Below are positions 5,741-5,981 of a stretch of 5,981 nucleotides of DNA, one piece after another. Positions within the stretch are counted from its first letter, which is position 1. The number at the start of each line of letters is the position of its first letter. The DNA comes from Candidatus Gastranaerophilales bacterium (GTDB lineage Bacteria > Cyanobacteriota > Vampirovibrionia > Gastranaerophilales > Gastranaerophilaceae), in NCBI GenBank assembly GCA_947628355.1, contig CANQZO010000125.1:1-5981 (forward strand). The letters are read 5' to 3'. The notes under the pieces are model-generated. The model saw only the letters and a list, made by a program, of their open reading frames with translations. It did no database searches and was not told the DNA's origin. The position numbers and the translations under genes were made by a program.

Positions 5741-5981
5741 ATGGGTAATCAAGTCAGAATGACTCCTGATAGTATGCGTGCTCGAGCTACTGAATATTCA
5801 GTCGAAGGGCAGAAACTTCAGGAAATCATCTCAAAGATGGACAACCTCCTTACTCAACTTCAGAGTGAGTGGGAAGGTGCTGCAAGCGAGTCTTTTGCTG
5901 CAAGGTATCAAGAATTAAAGCCTGGTTTTATAAAGGCAAGAGAGCTGATTGAGGAAATTTCTAATGCTCTTAAAAGTACTG
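5741..5981 (+). CDS. WXG100 family (EsxA-like) T7SS protein, 3' end outside window
   Basis: Eighty residues are visible of a protein family usually about 100 residues long. The central motif is clear: QSEWEGAASESF, with W-E-G at residues 44-46, then A47 and an aromatic at 52. It sits between two amphipathic helices (about 8-40 and 49-80). Such proteins form helical hairpin dimers and are secreted by EssC-powered T7SS, acting as core substrate or secretion factor. The start is firm: AAAGGAG at 5725-5731 lies nine bases ahead of the ATG. The part seen is less AT-rich than the cassettes (101 G/C of 241 bases by hand count). It lies 102 bases after the cassettes, behind an inverted repeat, so it may have its own transcript. 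The frame is open to the window edge; the C-terminal export motif is not visible. Confidence 0.93.
   Translation, partial: MGNQVRMTPDSMRARATEYSVEGQKLQEIISKMDNLLTQLQSEWEGAASESFAARYQELKPGFIKARELIEEISNALKST

Overview
The window reads as part of a type VII secretion (T7SSb, Ess/Yuk-type) locus from a low-GC Firmicute, most likely a gut-type Clostridia member. That placement rests on the AT-rich coding DNA, the GGAGG-type Shine-Dalgarno sites, the EssC-type ATPase end and the WXG100 protein; the species cannot be named from the sequence. All ten genes lie on the + strand. From the left edge to 5638 they are packed with gaps of 22 bases or fewer, or with a 1-base overlap, and I see no terminator between them, so this stretch is probably one transcript.

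Layout. Positions 1-903 hold the C-terminal end of an EssC-like FtsK/SpoIIIE secretion ATPase: the last, degenerate P-loop domain, with the gene continuing off the left edge. Two cassettes of the same four-gene design follow. Cassette A (921-3070) is a coiled-coil protein of about 140 aa, two small helical WXG100-like proteins (96 and 97 aa) and a large protein of 375 aa. Cassette B (3093-5638) repeats the order: 144 aa coiled coil, 108 aa, 95 aa and a 488 aa large protein. The third genes of the two cassettes align without a gap over their whole length, and both carry L-S-K-G at residues 43-46. The W-x-G motif of the WXG100 protein at the right edge lies at residues 44-46. The large proteins share an [IV]-S-Y-A-x-T-Y motif at nearly the same position, residues 163-169 and 160-166. 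A 102-base gap with a long imperfect inverted repeat follows, and then the start of a canonical WXG100 (EsxA-like) gene that runs off the right edge.

Interpretation. By analogy with LXG effector operons (small helical DUF5082/DUF5344 or Lap1/Lap2-type partners encoded just before a large effector), each cassette probably encodes one secreted T7SS substrate with three dedicated helical partners. EssC would power export, and its last domain, encoded next to the cargo, is a plausible recognition site. Neither large protein has a recognisable LXG domain, toxin active site or adjacent immunity gene. The pair therefore looks like an undescribed or poorly described family of T7SS substrates, duplicated in tandem and strongly diverged. 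The cargo function is unknown.
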